Origin: Helopsaltes ochotensis
Lineage: Eukaryota > Chordata > Aves > Passeriformes > Locustellidae
DNA length: 64,000 bases
NCBI GenBank assembly: GCA_013400155.1
Contig: VXBM01000551.1
Location: forward strand, 480,534-544,533
Direction of reading: 5' to 3'
The position numbers and the translations under genes are program-made. This document shows, piece by piece, positions 50,368 through 63,689 of this stretch (position 1 is its first letter; every line of letters starts with the position of its first letter). Below the pieces are notes generated by a model. It was not told where the DNA came from, made no database searches, and saw only the letters and a list, made by a program, of their open reading frames with translations.

Positions 50368-53300
50368 AAAGTGCAGCAGAGAATTTTACCCTCTCTTACA
50401 ATGGGAAAATCCATCTCAATATCTAGAGGAAGGGCAGATAAGGTCTTACAGATACAAATCCTTGCTCTTATGAAGACTAAAATACTGAAAATCCTGATGT
50501 CCTCAGTGGTGGGGAACAATCTCTCAAACAGATATGTTTTTTATTGAAAATTGCAGCAATTTCTGTAAAAAGGTTGTACATGATTTAGGCCCCAGGGATA
50601 GAAACAATTTTCACACAATTTTCAAGAAATAATAAAAATTTCAAAAAATCTTGGTATGTCATTGTATAACTCTAAAGTGAATCAATACGCTGAATGCTGT
50701 GTCCAGGTCTGATTCTGCCTTCCATCTCAAAAAGATGGTAAATTTACATAGCAAGGTGAAAGAAACATCAAAGTCATCTCACATTAGATACAATGGAGAA
50801 GTGGGAACTTTTATGGCACTTCCCTGGGGATGGGCTGATGCTGGGCAGGATGTCAGCTCACACATCAGGATCAGGCCCAGTGACAATAACTAGAACTTCA
50901 TCATCTTGGACCCAGAAAGTCCCTGGACCACAGACCTCTGGAATCTGAAAATCTCTGTAATCTCTTCTGCTCATAAACACTCAGCAGTCAATATCTGCCA
51001 CTACTGAAGACAAGGACAGCCCAGACCAGCCATCCTTACATTATATTCTTATCATGAAAAAAAGATGGAGAAGGAATGGAAGCTGAGCACATAATCAATG
51101 CCTTGACTGAAAATGGCATCAGCTGGACTACACATCAGACAGAGAAGCCAGAATCATTTAAACGAGGCTGTCTGTTTTCCAGATGGAAAAGACTGCCTTT
51201 ATCTGGCCCCAGTGCAGTAAAATGTTAATTTTGCATACTTTTAATGCTGAAGTAGTCAGTTGGTTTAACCAGGGTGAGGTGATTAACTAGAGTGTGAAAA
51301 GGTACAAGAAAGGGAAGAAGAGCTTCTTAAGTTGTATAATGAAGTTATCCATCACGTTGCCACATAGGACAGCTCTTCCACACCACAGTATAAAAATTGG
51401 CTGGCTCTAGAGAGATGATTTTACTTGAAGGTAAACAAATCAGTAACTTACTAAGATGACTGTAAGTCCTTTCCACAGAATCACCGAACCACTTTTCTAT
51501 AGAAATAACTATTTACAACTCATTTAGTCTCTCATAATCTCTTCCTCATTTTCAAAGTCCATCTGTAAAAAAATCACAGCTTATTCTCAGTAGTTAAATT
51601 ACAGTTACATGGTCAGGAGACAGGGAGTACAAATGACTCCAACATGGCCTTCTCTATCCAAAACAAGTTTATGACCACAGTCTTCAAACCAAAGGGTCTA
51701 AAACCCAAATATCTGGCCCAAAGGACCTCTGGTTATGAAAGCACAAAGGGATGTAGAGCAGGAAATGGTAAGTAATGACAAAAAGATGGTTAGCAGGCAC
51801 CTTTTTCAAAATTTTCTTTTACCTTTCTTTTCTCAAAATCCCCAAAAGTTATGTCTTTCCCATAGTCTAAAACAGGGATATAAATAAATAAAATCCTTTG
51901 CATTAAGCTAATGGAGCAACAAGCAGCAAGACAGCCATAAAGAAAGCAAATATATCCATTATCTAATTAGAAAATTTATTTTCTGTAATATTCCAAACAT
52001 TTGCTTGAGTATAAAGCCATATTCTTCAAAGAGAATGTATATGTTTATACATATTTTAGCAGACACTTCTTAAAAGGCTTCACAAGGTGTCTCATCGGGA
52101 GAGAAAAGAAATTTGCCTAAAATACCCTGAAGCAATCTTGCAACAGAAGTGGTCCAGAACTGTTTCCAGAGGAAGTAAATCAGGGAGGCTCAGGGAACAG
52201 TTTCCAAAGCATCCTCTTCAAATGACAGCAGGAGTCTTGGAGTGAAGGCTTCCAAAGAAAGGCCAAATACTGGTGACCAGGAAGGGTGTGGTAAACAGGA
52301 AGTTAGTCTGGTGGTTTTTCAAGACTGTAAGGAATCCACAAACCCTGCTGAAAAGTAAGTTTTGATTGCAGGGTTTGACTAAGTTTCAACTGCCTGAGAA
52401 GGCAAGCTACACTGACAAAATACTCCTCAACTGCACGAGGTGGAAGGTGTTCTTCCTATAATGGTCAGAGAAGGTTTGGAGACTGTTTATGTCACCCAAT
52501 GAACAGAGAATCAGTGCTAAAAGCTCTGTGGATAACTTATCAAAATTTTGGTGAACAACTTTCTGCTTTTGGTGGCAACAGCTCTGGGCAAGATAATAAG
52601 CCATAATCCAGTATTGGAACTGAATATTCTCCTGCCCAAAAAGGAGCAGATGTCTGTCATAGTCGTCAGACAGATTTTTAGGAGCCAAATATTCTTGGTG
52701 TTAAAATTCTATCAAATACAGATTCCATCTGATATTAGGTATTGATAATGAGAATTTCCAAAGAACAATTACTCACATTTAATTGGATTTAAAGTTATTC
52801 AAAGGTTTTTCTTTTCTCTTTCAATTTTAAAGTACATTCTTGATTTTTGCAAAAGCATTCTAATGTAGCGATTAATAAACTAGCAAAAGTTGAAATAGTG
52901 TTGTGAAAATTACACATGCTGTAATGTAATACATAACAGAGTATGCAAGAAGAACATTAAGAAACAGATAGCCCAGGAAATAGTAATTTTTATATGTAAA
53001 GAAACTGGAATCTGTAGAATGGCATATGTGTATCTTCAGAAATTAAAATCTAATGGCCACACACTACATAACCAAATAATAGACAATAATGCCTGGGTCA
53101 GCAGTTGAGAGGAGCTCTCTCTCTTATTTATACAAATCATGGATCAAAGAACGTGAGTTCAAGAGAAAGCAGGATAAAGTTTCTTTTATCTGGTCTATTT
53201 GTCAAACTGGTATATATACAGTCCATGCTACTAGGACTTATTAAACTAACAAACAAACAAACAAGAAAATTAAATTGCAGTAAGAATTCGACAGGTTTTC

Positions 53301-53977
53301 TTAACCTCCCTTCTAGTTCTTTGTTATCTCTGAAATGTGCAAATAGATCTTAGTCTAAAGCATTGGGTTTGGCTAAACAACAAAGATTTAGGGAATGTAA
53401 GGGTAGAGGGACCAAATGTTATACAAGAATCCAATTTCTATTCTTTGGTCTTCTACTTAGGTGCATATCAGTAACCTAATCTAACTTACTACTGAACACT
53501 TACAGGTGTAAAAGAATTTTTTTTTTTTTCTACATACTAGGTATTTTTAACTTTTGAAGCGTTTGCAACAATGTCAGTTTTTAGTAACTGCAACCAGGTT
53601 TGCTTTCAGTTTAGGGCAGACTATATTTTCAAGGAACGATTATAATTTTCTGAGAATTTCCATAAAAAGCTAGCTCATTTAATTTGCTTTTAAGTCAGTT
53701 GCATTCTAAAACTTTTAGATCAATGCATTCAAACACTGCGATGAAAAATTGTCTTTCCTTTCTGTTATATCTAATTCCTCAAATATTTCTGGATTTCAGA
53801 ATAGAGAACTCTTCTGCCACACAACTCTCCAGTCAACCTTTATTTTGTCTCTGTTCAGAACATACAGATAATTACAGAAGGCTCAATATAAAAAAAAAAT
53901 CAGGTTGCATTTAAGTGAAAAGTTCCCTGAAAAGACCAGTTCGGTTCTACCTTTACTGTCAAGGTTTCCAATACGCT
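50368..53977. other. Non-coding DNA, no gene seen
   Basis: No supportable gene. Minus frame 52407-52688 (93 codons) has a protein-like composition but no family was recognised. An (AAAC)n run lies at 53247-53264 and a 13-base T run at 53517-53529. A CR1-like word (cacagaatcacc) near 51477 is not followed by the rest of the element. Confidence 0.6.
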
Positions 53978-54022
53978 AAAAAAACCAAACCAAACCAAAC
54001 AAAAAAAACCAAAAAAACCCCA

Positions 54023-54054
<32 letters not shown>
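53978..54054. repeat. A/C-rich low-complexity tract (CCAAA, CAAAA)
   Basis: AAACC-type units grade into (CAAAA)n and end in an A run. The tract directly abuts the perfect hairpin at 54055-54093. Confidence 0.9.
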
Positions 54055-54093
54055 AAATTCTACAGTTTTTTTCTACAAAAAACTGTAGAATTT
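54055..54093. repeat. Perfect 17-bp stem hairpin at the edge of an A-rich tract
   Basis: The left arm 54055-54071 (starting AAATTCTACAG and ending in six T) is exactly complementary to the right arm 54077-54093 (six A then CTGTAGAATTT), with a 5-base loop TCTAC. TTCTAC also recurs just inside and just after the arms. Such a perfect palindrome next to simple sequence is most easily explained by fold-back or template switching during replication. Confidence 0.85.
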
Positions 54094-57000
54094 CTACCTT
54101 GGAATTGAAATCTGAATGTTTTGACTGGGGGACATTATATGTTCAATCAGACAGAAGACTTGAGTTCAGATTCCTATCTTGCTCCTTTAGAGCTGAACCT
54201 TTCACCACAAATTGCTCTGTTTTACCTCCAACAGGGAAGATTGCAAGCGGTTTTTTGCTTCTGTATCTACTGTCTATATCTACTGACTTTTCACAAGAGA
54301 AGACCAAATCTTACTTTACTTTTGTGTTTGTTAAATCTCTAAATGAAATTGCCTTCCTAAGCATCGCTTATGCATCCCTTTCTGCAAATATTGGCTTAAG
54401 GAAATGAGTTCCATCCCTTGACAGATAAAAGATTTAAGAGCTTTCTCCAAAAAAGTTACCTAGTCAAAGAGATGCTGAGCATCAGCTGTGACTGACCAGA
54501 GTGGAAGCTGCTGTTGCTCAGAAACTCTGGAAAACTTCCGTGGGCTTCTAAATGCGTATTTTGACTCCTGGTTTGGTTCAACAGCTAAAGAAGGAATTAA
54601 CACTGACAGATTCCCAAAGAGATATTGCTGCCAGAAGGGCAATTTCCTCTAGACTGGTTAACAGCAGTCCAAATAAATCTGTCTTCAATGGAAGTTTCGA
54701 AAATGAGACCATGAGCGTTGTGTTGGGGTAAATATCCTCGATAATCTTGGCAGTCAAGAAAGGGGAAAGAAAAGCAAAATCTGGAAGAAACATGGGAATG
54801 GCTATTCGGAAACAGAACTACAGTATATCCATCAAGTGTCCTATTTCTGGCATTGACTAGTACCATCTGCTGCAGAGGAAGGCTAAAAAACCCTCTTGTA
54901 AACCAGCTCGAGTTTGCCAGTTGGCTGATGCCCTAAGTTTTGTCTTTACAAATCTTATGGACTGATAAAGTAAGAAGAAAGATTCTGGGCATTTTATTTA
55001 CCTGTAGAACTGCCTTTCTCTGGAATCGTGATCAATGATGATCTAAGAGCCAGACTACTATTTATGTGTTCAAAAGTGTTTTGGGACAAGCCACGTAATT
55101 TTGCTCACTTCATCCATTGCTAACTCCATGAAGCTAAATCCAGTAGAGGAAACAAAACCAAATTGGTTACATGCACAGGACCTGTACCACTTCCACAGAT
55201 CTATATAGCACTAACACAAACCTTTACTTCCAAGGAAAAGAAAAATATTAGGCTTCCATGGGACCTTTGATGGGATTCAGCTGCACTGGGACATGGTTCT
55301 GCAGTGCACATGTAAGAAAGAAAGAAGTGTTTGGTGTGGACGTCCTAAGACTTCATCTGTCTTGCTATTTTTTTATCCTAAACCTTTTTTTTATCATCTT
55401 CTGGGAAACATCTTCAAAGTTTTATTTCAGCCAAGCTTCTATATTAGGCTGCTGTAAGTTCCCTCTAGCATTTACTCTGTAGTGTCATCTCTAGTTGGGA
55501 ATGCCGTCATTTGCTTGAAGGTAAGTTCTTTGAACTTGATTTTGAAGATAAACAATATTCTTCTCATTCAGCTTTCCAAAGCATTTCAAAATAGCTTCCA
55601 GATCTAAAGTAATGAACAATTACTATCCTCAGCCGAATTCACTAATTGCATGATTCATATATAACACAAGAAACATTCTTTATTTGTATTGGTAAAACCG
55701 ATTTTCTTTTCCCTAGTTCTATCTATAAAATATTCAATTGTAAATTGTACTATTCAAAAAATTTACCTTGGCATGTGGACTTCTCTACAAATAACAAAAT
55801 GACAAAAAAGAAAAGTGGCATTCAAAAAAAAAAAATCACTATCCTGTTTCTCAGTGAGTTTCATGTGGATTTTTAATGCAATCAAGGCAATACAAGAGGA
55901 AACACATATGGCTAAATAAAAGAAAGAAATAAAAGGATGAGGGAGTTGGGACTGGACTCCTGAACTGCAGATTTAATGACTGTATTTTTATAAATTCATA
56001 AATGTCCGCTCTGCCTGTCTCTTTTGGTAATTCTGAAGTACTGTCACAAAGCTGATCCAAGTGAGTTTTAAGTTTTCTAAACTGTAGGTGAGCAATTCTG
56101 GGGATTGTTTAGCTACCAAACCACAGCACTTTGTAATTCCAGGGAAAATAAAAGACCAGCCTTTGATTTTGGTGTTTTTCCTACATAGAGGTCAAATATT
56201 ACAGTCACATAACTCTCAATTTGCTAACAAAAAAAGCTATTGCGGGATACATATCTCAAGGACCATCATAACACAGACCATAAGGACAAGCTGTCCTCCC
56301 AGCCTTCCTGTGACCCTCTCTGCTTTCTGGATCGACTGCAGTTCCTCCATCTGCCTTTTCCCATCAGTGCAATTCACATATAACATTTTAAATAGGAAAA
56401 AATTGGATTTGTAAGGGCTACTTACATTTATGGAGTCTTCAGCATCTATCTATAGCTTTTTCTTTTTCAGGTCCTCTCAGGTTTTATTCCACCGCGCTTT
56501 CTGTTTCAAATCTTTTATGTTTCATGAAAGAGCAGTCAGCTGGGATTGATGTTTCCAGCAAGTCCTCCTCACAAATGCTTGGCAAGCTTAGAAAGCACTA
56601 TCTGAGGCCCAGGAGCTGGTAGAGTCAGGAGATCTTGTTGTACATGTCAATGTAAGGTGGCTATCTGACTTTGGGTAAGAAAACCCGAAGAAAAACTACA
56701 AGCCAACAATAGTCACACAGGGAACCATAAAACAGATTTGACTGCTCAAGGTTTTAACAGTTGGTTAAACTAGAAGTGACGGTGGGCAAAAAAGCAAGAG
56801 ATCAGCTGAGCTCCCACTTTCAAGCCTGGGCAAGCCCTAGGGTGCCTGCACTTTGGTAATGGGAGGGACAGATTTCTCATGCTTGTCCACTCAGACTTCT
56901 TCATTTGGCTGACCACGAGCAGCCAGCAGCTGTCACGGGCACCTGGCCAAAGTGGCAATGGCCATCCTTTCATACTTCTGCAGCTTGGAGCATCTGGAGA

Positions 57001-57230
57001 TGCCTGCGGTGCCATGGGCTCTCATTGACCTTTGTCTCCGTTGTGTCGCCTCAGGTGACGTTTCCTCCAGGTGACAAGCAGCAGCTGCAGTACCCAGCCC
57101 CACCAATGTCACTCCTGGTTCTGCTACATCCCCGAACATGCCAGGTTGAGTGTCGTGCTGACAATTTCTTGGTTCCTGGATAAGCAATGCTTGTCCTTCT
57201 CTGCTCCACTTCCAGCTGAGAAAAGGCCGG

Positions 57231-57250
57231 GCACATTGGAGCACATTGGA
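57231..57250. repeat. 10-bp tandem duplication
   Basis: GCACATTGGA occurs twice with no gap or mismatch. Confidence 0.85.
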
Positions 57251-58775
57251 GAGCCTTGTGCAAGGCCTAAATCTCAAACAGGAGCTGCTCTCTGGGGACA
57301 CATGTAGCTGCAGGTGTCTCCTCTTTGTCTTTCACCTCCCACAGTTGCCTCTGGATATGGGCAAAGGCAGGAATCAGAGTCATCCTCCAAAGGCAGGTTC
57401 TTCCTTCAACATTAATGAGGATTATGCAGAAATGCCTTGTCTCCCACTGCCTGTGTCTTTAGGACTTTCTACCTGCTATGAAATCAGATGCTTGGGAGAG
57501 GAGGAGGAGGGTTAACTAGAAAACACAATGCAAAGGAAAAAACACCTTGCAATAAACATGACTACATTTCATATCTTGTCTGCAGAGGCTCTTGCAAACC
57601 TAAAAATTAGACATATGAGCATACCTTTTTCCTTTGTGAACCATATTTAACCTCGTTTGACATGTATTTACAATTAAATTATTCTACTTTCTAGACAAGT
57701 TATCCCAGGTTTATCCAGCTTTAATCTGAAGCCAATATTCTGACTTGTTTTTACTTTGTCTCTTCTATATTACTGCAACCATTTCACCACAGGTTAAAAA
57801 AAGAAAAAAAAATTAAGTGTTCAAGCATTTATTGAGTTTCAAAACAGAAGGGAGACAAGGGAGATATGTAGGCATTCTCTACAGTTTCTCAGATTTTGTG
57901 GAGTTATTTATACTCATAAGCCCATTAGGCTGCTGTCCTAATTAGACAAGCAGCCCTTTTGTGATAAACAACCTAACTATTCTGGAAAAAATCTACTGCA
58001 AAGTCTCTAGAAAAGAAAAGTTCCAAAATACTTCTTAACAGTGGTTTGGAGTAATTGGTGGAACAAATATTAAACAGAAAGTTCAGGCATTTTTATGTAG
58101 AATTGACTTTAACCTAGCTGTAAATCACACGTGATAATTTGGTAGATGTGTCCATTACAAGTGTTATGAGTATTTGCTGTCAAAATAAATATACCAAACT
58201 GTCTTCTATAGCCTGCAGTCCCTGAATAAAATGTTTTTTACTATTTTATTACTCTGATGAAGCAGAGTTCTTTGATGAGACCTGAGTCTTATTGGTGGTT
58301 TTAGTGTTGCATTATATTTATTATGGTTTAAAAATAACTGTTACACTACACGTGTATTGTCAGTGACTGTATTTTTGCAACTGCAATCTGCTGTGCATGT
58401 TTCCAAGGCTCATGATCCTCCTACCCACCTCACACCTGCAGGGTGGGGAATTACTACATGGAGCCACAGAAAATATTTACACAGTGGTGACTTAACATCA
58501 CTAGTGAATGCCCAAAAATTCTTATGATGTTTTTGATTTCAAATGCTCAAGGAAAAGAAACAAAAGGGATAACAATTCATTTATCTCTGTTGTCATTTTT
58601 TTATTGCCTTTATTGTTTAACGTGTTTTAAACACAGACAAAATGTTAACAGTGAGTATTGAAAATAAATACCCCTTGGAAAACATTACAATTTGTCTTTA
58701 GTAGAATGTTTTCAGTCTTCTCATAGAATATAGATCTTGCAAGCAGTACAGACACTTCTCTGCATGATTTCCCTC

Positions 58776-58789
58776 TGTGTGTACACACA
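58776..58789. repeat. 14-bp GT/AC palindrome
   Basis: TGTGTGTACACACA is its own reverse complement and lies in a GT/AC-rich stretch that runs on to about 58835. Probably a by-product of dinucleotide-repeat composition. Confidence 0.7.
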
Positions 58790-61700
58790 AGTGTACAGAT
58801 ATAGATGTGCATGAATGTACATGTGTGCATAGTTCTGGTTTCAAAACTTATTTCTAAACGTTCTGCACTAATGAATAATACATGTGCAGTTTAACTGTGA
58901 CGCATATTTTTAACAAGCAATCATTTTGCGGAGGTCAGAAGTTAACCATTATCTCTGTGTTATGATGACTGTGGGTCTATAATCTGTTTTCAAAACTGGG
59001 TGCATGGTGGAGATTATAGAGCAAAAAGGAAGAGTCTTCCTGCAGAACACAGCACCTCTGCTAAAAAAAATTGGCTGGTAGCAATAGTTCAGCCTCTACA
59101 TGTTTCTTAACGCTTTCCTGCTGTTGAGTCACACTGCATTGTAAAATCACCTTGCAAATCAGAAAACGGTGATTGTTTAAACAGTTTTATTTTACAGCAA
59201 CCTCCGATGCTCATGAACTGTAGGCCAAATGTCAAGGATTTAGTCATGGAGTTAGGTCCTACTGCGCATTAGACGGCATCCTACATCAGAGTGATGCTTG
59301 CAAAAGCTGAAGGCATGCTGTGACTGCTTGAGAGCTTCAGCACCTTGCAAAGCCATGTGGGTGTTTGGAGTGGTGTGATTAATCCTAGGAGCAGGAACAA
59401 AAAGGCAAAAAGAGAACCGATTTGGCCCATTATCGGAGAGCCAGTTGGGTGCAAACAGCTGTGCGCAATACAGATTGCAGGGTGTCACTGCTTCTATTGA
59501 ATTCAATACAAAACTGCTTACTGGCCTAACAAGGACAGATTTAATCCTAGACCCTGAAATATCTCTGAAAACCAGTTAATTTTCAGTATAAAATGTCTAA
59601 ATGTATGCTTTATCAAGCCACTTTTATGTTTCGCTTGCCCCTTTATCTTGTGTCAACTAAAAATTCATAATACCAATTTTGACTGAAGGCTGGCTTTAAT
59701 TACAATTTCTTTTACAGGTCTCAACTGCTTTTTGTGTCCTGGGAAATGAGAGCAATTCTTTCTATCATATTCAGAAAGAAAATGAAAAGGTTGGTAAATG
59801 TATAAGTAATTTTAACTGATTCATTGATCTGAATACTTTTAAAGTAATACAGTAAGTATTTCTGTCACACTTTGAAGTTAAGCTTGGAGCTCAGTTACAT
59901 CCCTTAGGGTTATTTTATAGCCATTAAGAATGTGTACCTTTTATCTGTTGCCTTCAATTAATTGAATTTCAAAAATATTCTCAAATGTTTTTAGAAAATC
60001 ATTTAGTACCTGGAGGACATTCCTGTGTGATTTATTGTTACAGTAATTAAAAGCAGTGAGTATTACACTGGTCACTGTTGGAACTCCTGTCTGCCTTTGG
60101 CTATATTTTGGTTTAAGTTAAAGCATATAGTACACTTGAGAGACTTGTGAAGGGAGGTAAGAAAAAAATTAATTCTTTTCAGATTGCTTCAGAATTTTGG
60201 CACACTTAGAAATAGCCTCTTAAAGTGATCACAGTGATATTTACATTATGATTGTATGCAAGCACAATTAAACTTCTATATTAAACAATTAAATAGTGCT
60301 TTTCCTGCTATGGTGAATTATTCCTGACTACCCATATTAGTATTCTGTAGTTCTAATCAGTGCCATAAATAATTTTCAGTTTTACACATTCTGCTCTGAA
60401 GCAATTATTAAGAACTCTCAGGAAGAGTTAAAACAGCTAATGAAAATAATTAGCAGGAAAAAAATGACGGTTCATCCTGCATTGAAAGATAACCCTAACT
60501 GAAAACTACAAACGCTGCTTTAATAATTGCACCTTTGTTTTCTGAGGCACTCACAGTTCTCTCCTGTGATCCCTTTTGTGCAAGAAGGGATCGCTCACGA
60601 GCAGCGCAGTGCAGAACTCCTCACTCACAGGAAGATCGGTGGGATCACACCCCCGGCCCACATCTCTTCACTTGTGTAACACAGACAAAAGAGCTTCTTG
60701 CTGTGTTGCTCCCCGGGAGCTCCACCTCAGCAGCACTGCTCACCTGGCCAAAGTCTGCAGCAAAGACGCAGTGCAGGAAGGAGAACTTGGTGCTACTGGC
60801 TCACTTGGTGTCTTCTGCCTTTTCAGCGTCTTCCAGGAGGCCTGGTTCTGCTTCTAAGTCAATGAAAATATGCTCTTTTCCTACTAAAAAATAATCCTCT
60901 CCACCCACCTGCATGTTGAGCACACTAAGACAGCCTTAGCTATTTCTCTAACCACATCAAAATTTTTTTCTAACACAAAATATATATCTTTTCAAAATCA
61001 GGGGCACACAAATGGAATCATGGCAATACTTGCTTACAAAATTCTTTAAAAAATAAGCACAAACCTACATCTCCAAAAGATGCTCAGATGACCACACAGG
61101 ACCTGAACATAAATGTGGTTTATTAGCTTAGGCCTGCATTTATGAATAAAAGTCTAGTTGTACAGATTCTGGCCAATACAGGCCAGTACCAGATAAACAT
61201 TTCACATTTTAACGTACACACTGAAGTCATTGTTCAAAGTAATAACCTATCCTTTTAATAAACCATCCCCGTTACACAGAAATGCCTAAAGGTTTTCTAG
61301 TGTGCATCAGTCTTTTGAACATCACATAATGAATTTAATGTGAGAAAAGGAAAAGAAATGTACCTGTATGGATCCCTGCAAATTAAGACAAACCTTGCTG
61401 CTCTGAGGCTACCATATAACTTGGTACCATATAACCAGATGAGGACAAAAATAGATTCAGTGAAAATCTGGTTTCTATCCATGTATTTACTACATTCTGA
61501 ATTATATTGGCTTTCCTGTGAAATTATTCCAGTTAAGTAAATTATCTCAGAGGTTTCATGATCAAGCTAATGTGTTTCTAGGACCTTCATAGTGAACATG
61601 AGTTATGATACATGCATTAGTATATTATTCCTTGACTAGATGTGATTTAGTAACCTCTATAGGAAAATAAAGGCCAAAAAAGTAAGAGATCAAGCTGCTG

Positions 61701-62144
61701 TTTTCTCCCATCTAATATCTTAGAAAGTAGGTCTTCAAAATACAGCCATAGTGCCGAAGGAATTGACACTGAAAATTAAATTATATTCCCTTTCTGAATG
61801 AAAATATGTGGTGCTATCACCAGTGCTGTTTGTCTAATGACATGGAAAATTAAGGGTTTTAACCACTTGGTATCATTTAATAATGGCCTTTTCACAGCAG
61901 ACAGGGCATTGCTCTAGCTACAGAAATGGAAAGAATGGCAAAGAATGCCAGGATAGACAGGACCAAAAACATTTCTACAGTGAAAAGAGCACCTTTTAAT
62001 AGTTTAAACACTAAAAATGGTTGAGACTTTAACATTATTGGTCATTTAAACAAAAATAATAAAGGAGAAAGACACCCTAACAACATTACGAATGACATAC
62101 GGCAAGATCTACAAATGCCCTTCCAGCCTTGGACTCTGGCCCAT

Positions 62145-62174
62145 GGTTTTTTTGGGAGTGCTGCCCAAAAAACC
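62145..62174. repeat. Hairpin with one bulged base
   Basis: GG-T7-GGG at 62145-62156 pairs with CCC-A6-CC at 62164-62174 across a 7-base loop, with one unpaired T. No known role. Confidence 0.55.
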
Positions 62175-62599
62175 TTTGCTCTTGTAGCAAGCATCTTCTC
62201 AGATTTGTCAGGAACCAGTGTTCCCTCGGTGTCCATCATGTCACTGTGGTTGACCTGCATGCATGTCTAGTGGGATTCCAGCTCCACTTAGTCTGGTTGC
62301 CCTCCTGCCTGGCTAGACCAGTTCCTGACAGATAGCCACCACGCTTTCTGCTATGTAGGTCGGAGTGGCAATGGATGGCAATTTCCAAGGTGTGCAGGTC
62401 TACATGAGCAAATTGAAAAAGACAGTCTTGTGTCCGCTCACTTCCTTTAAGCATCACTGAAATAATTAAAAATCTTGATCTCGTAGACCTGAGGTTGTTA
62501 TATTACAAAAGACTCATATTAATGTACTGTTACTGGTTGTAGCTGTTAATATAAAAAATTACTCTTTGAACGATGCCTCCTGCCCTTGAACATCATATT

Positions 62600-63115
62600 T
62601 CAGGGCAGGCAGGGAACTGAATCCAGCAACCCCCCGGCACTTCATCACCGGAGCTCCCCCCCTGTAACTCTGCCGTCGGGAAAAGCGGGGGCGGCCTCTG
62701 GCCGAGCACCCGGCGCCGTGACCGGGAAAGGTTCGGAGGAAGACACGGTGAGGTCCCGGTCCCCTCAAAGCACATTAGGGCCGAAGGGCAGGTGTCACCT
62801 CCAGGCGACGGATGGTGCCACCCCGCTCCGTAAAACACGGGCCCGGCCGGGCAGGCAGGCGGCTGGACGGGGCCTCGGGGCGTGGCGGGGCTCCCCCTGC
62901 GCTGCCCCGGGGAAGTCGGCTCAGAGGCAGCCCGGGGGTGGCGCAGAGGAATAGGCTCCCCGGGGGAAGGGAGGAAAAGTCCAGACCCGCAGCGGCGGGA
63001 CGGGGACGGCACTCTCGGGGGGCATCGCAGAGCCCTGGTCCCGCCGGCGGGGAGGCAGCCCTGGGCGGGCAACCAGGGCATCCACGTCGCTGTGGGTTTG
63101 TTACTCCGCTTTAAA
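62600..63115. promoter_or_regulatory. CpG island (left block)
   Basis: Roughly 45 to 50 CpG dinucleotides can be counted in about 500 bases here, against very few per kilobase in the preceding 60 kb, and GC content rises abruptly. GC-box-like words (gggcggg near 63064; gcggggctcc near 62886) are present. In vertebrates such islands mark promoters or developmental regulatory hubs. Long frames on both strands (up to 228 codons on the minus strand, 62593-63279) are by-products of low stop-codon frequency in GC-rich DNA: they are rich in P, G, R and S and lack domain features. Confidence 0.85.
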
Positions 63116-63689
63116 ACGCAAAGGGTCGTGGCATGATTGGCTTTCTGTTTGCAAGTGCAGATGGGGAGAAGGCTCACGTTTTCTTTCTCCGTGTGGTTTC
63201 CCCACCTCGAAAGCTGCAAGGGCAATCCGAGGAGAGAGAAAGGGGAAAGAGAAGAGGATTTGCCAGTTTCAGCATTCATCAGATTTACCCTGTCATTGCA
63301 CTACAAGGTGCAGCGTGTGTCGAACATTACGAGCGCGGGGCCATGCAAATGACACAGGCATGAAAGAGCCCTGGCAAGAATAAATCTGTCGATGTACAGA
63401 TGTTCCTTATTAACGTTACTGTTCAGCCTTGGTGGTTACTGTGGGAAGACACCGGATTAAAAATTCCCATTGCCACCCCACCTCTGCTGAACCTTTCTCC
63501 CCACACCTCTTTGTCTTCGCTTAATTAGGTAGGATATAATACTCTCTTTTTCTCCTCCTCTGTCTTATTGAGACGTCTGCCCAGGCTCACGCCTTTAAAC
63601 AGGAATGATATTGATCCCTCCTCCCCCTTCTGTCAATCCCGATTTGTCCCTTTTCCCGCTGAACAAACAATTAAGAAAACAAAGTACCG
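63116..63689. promoter_or_regulatory. Probable promoter-proximal regulatory interval between two CpG islands
   Basis: Less CpG-dense than either side, with many recognisable factor-binding words: an inverted CCAAT box (GATTGG, 63135-63140), a perfect octamer ATGCAAAT (63343-63350) running into TGACA, a homeodomain core TAATTA (63522-63527), a TATA-like gatataat just after (63533-63540), and a SOX/FOX-like cluster ACAAACAATTAAG...ACAAAG (63664-63683). Such words also occur by chance; the case rests on clustering between CpG islands. The direction of transcription is not shown by the sequence. Confidence 0.55.

Larger units (their letters stand above)
54094..62599. other. Non-coding DNA with a GC-richer patch, no supportable gene
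   Basis: No supportable gene. The minus frame from about 54935 to 54597 is open for about 113 codons with balanced amino-acid use but matches nothing I recognise. The part at about 56880-57310 is GC-richer, with overlapping frames on both strands (up to 122 codons), consistent with composition. It contains a perfect 10-bp duplication (57231-57250). A 14-bp GT/AC palindrome lies at 58776-58789. A bulged hairpin lies at 62145-62174. High-complexity AT-rich parts at about 58080-58210 and 59650-60300 could be conserved non-coding elements. The interval leads up to the CpG-dense right end. Confidence 0.6.

Noticed and set aside
51470..51545. Possible CR1 3' end (cacagaatcacc)
   Set aside because: Only the first dozen bases resemble CR1; the following conserved blocks are missing.
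62593..63279. 228-codon minus-strand frame, the longest in the window
   Set aside because: It lies in a CpG island where stops are rare, is rich in P, G, R and S with no domain, and overlapping plus-strand frames are equally open.
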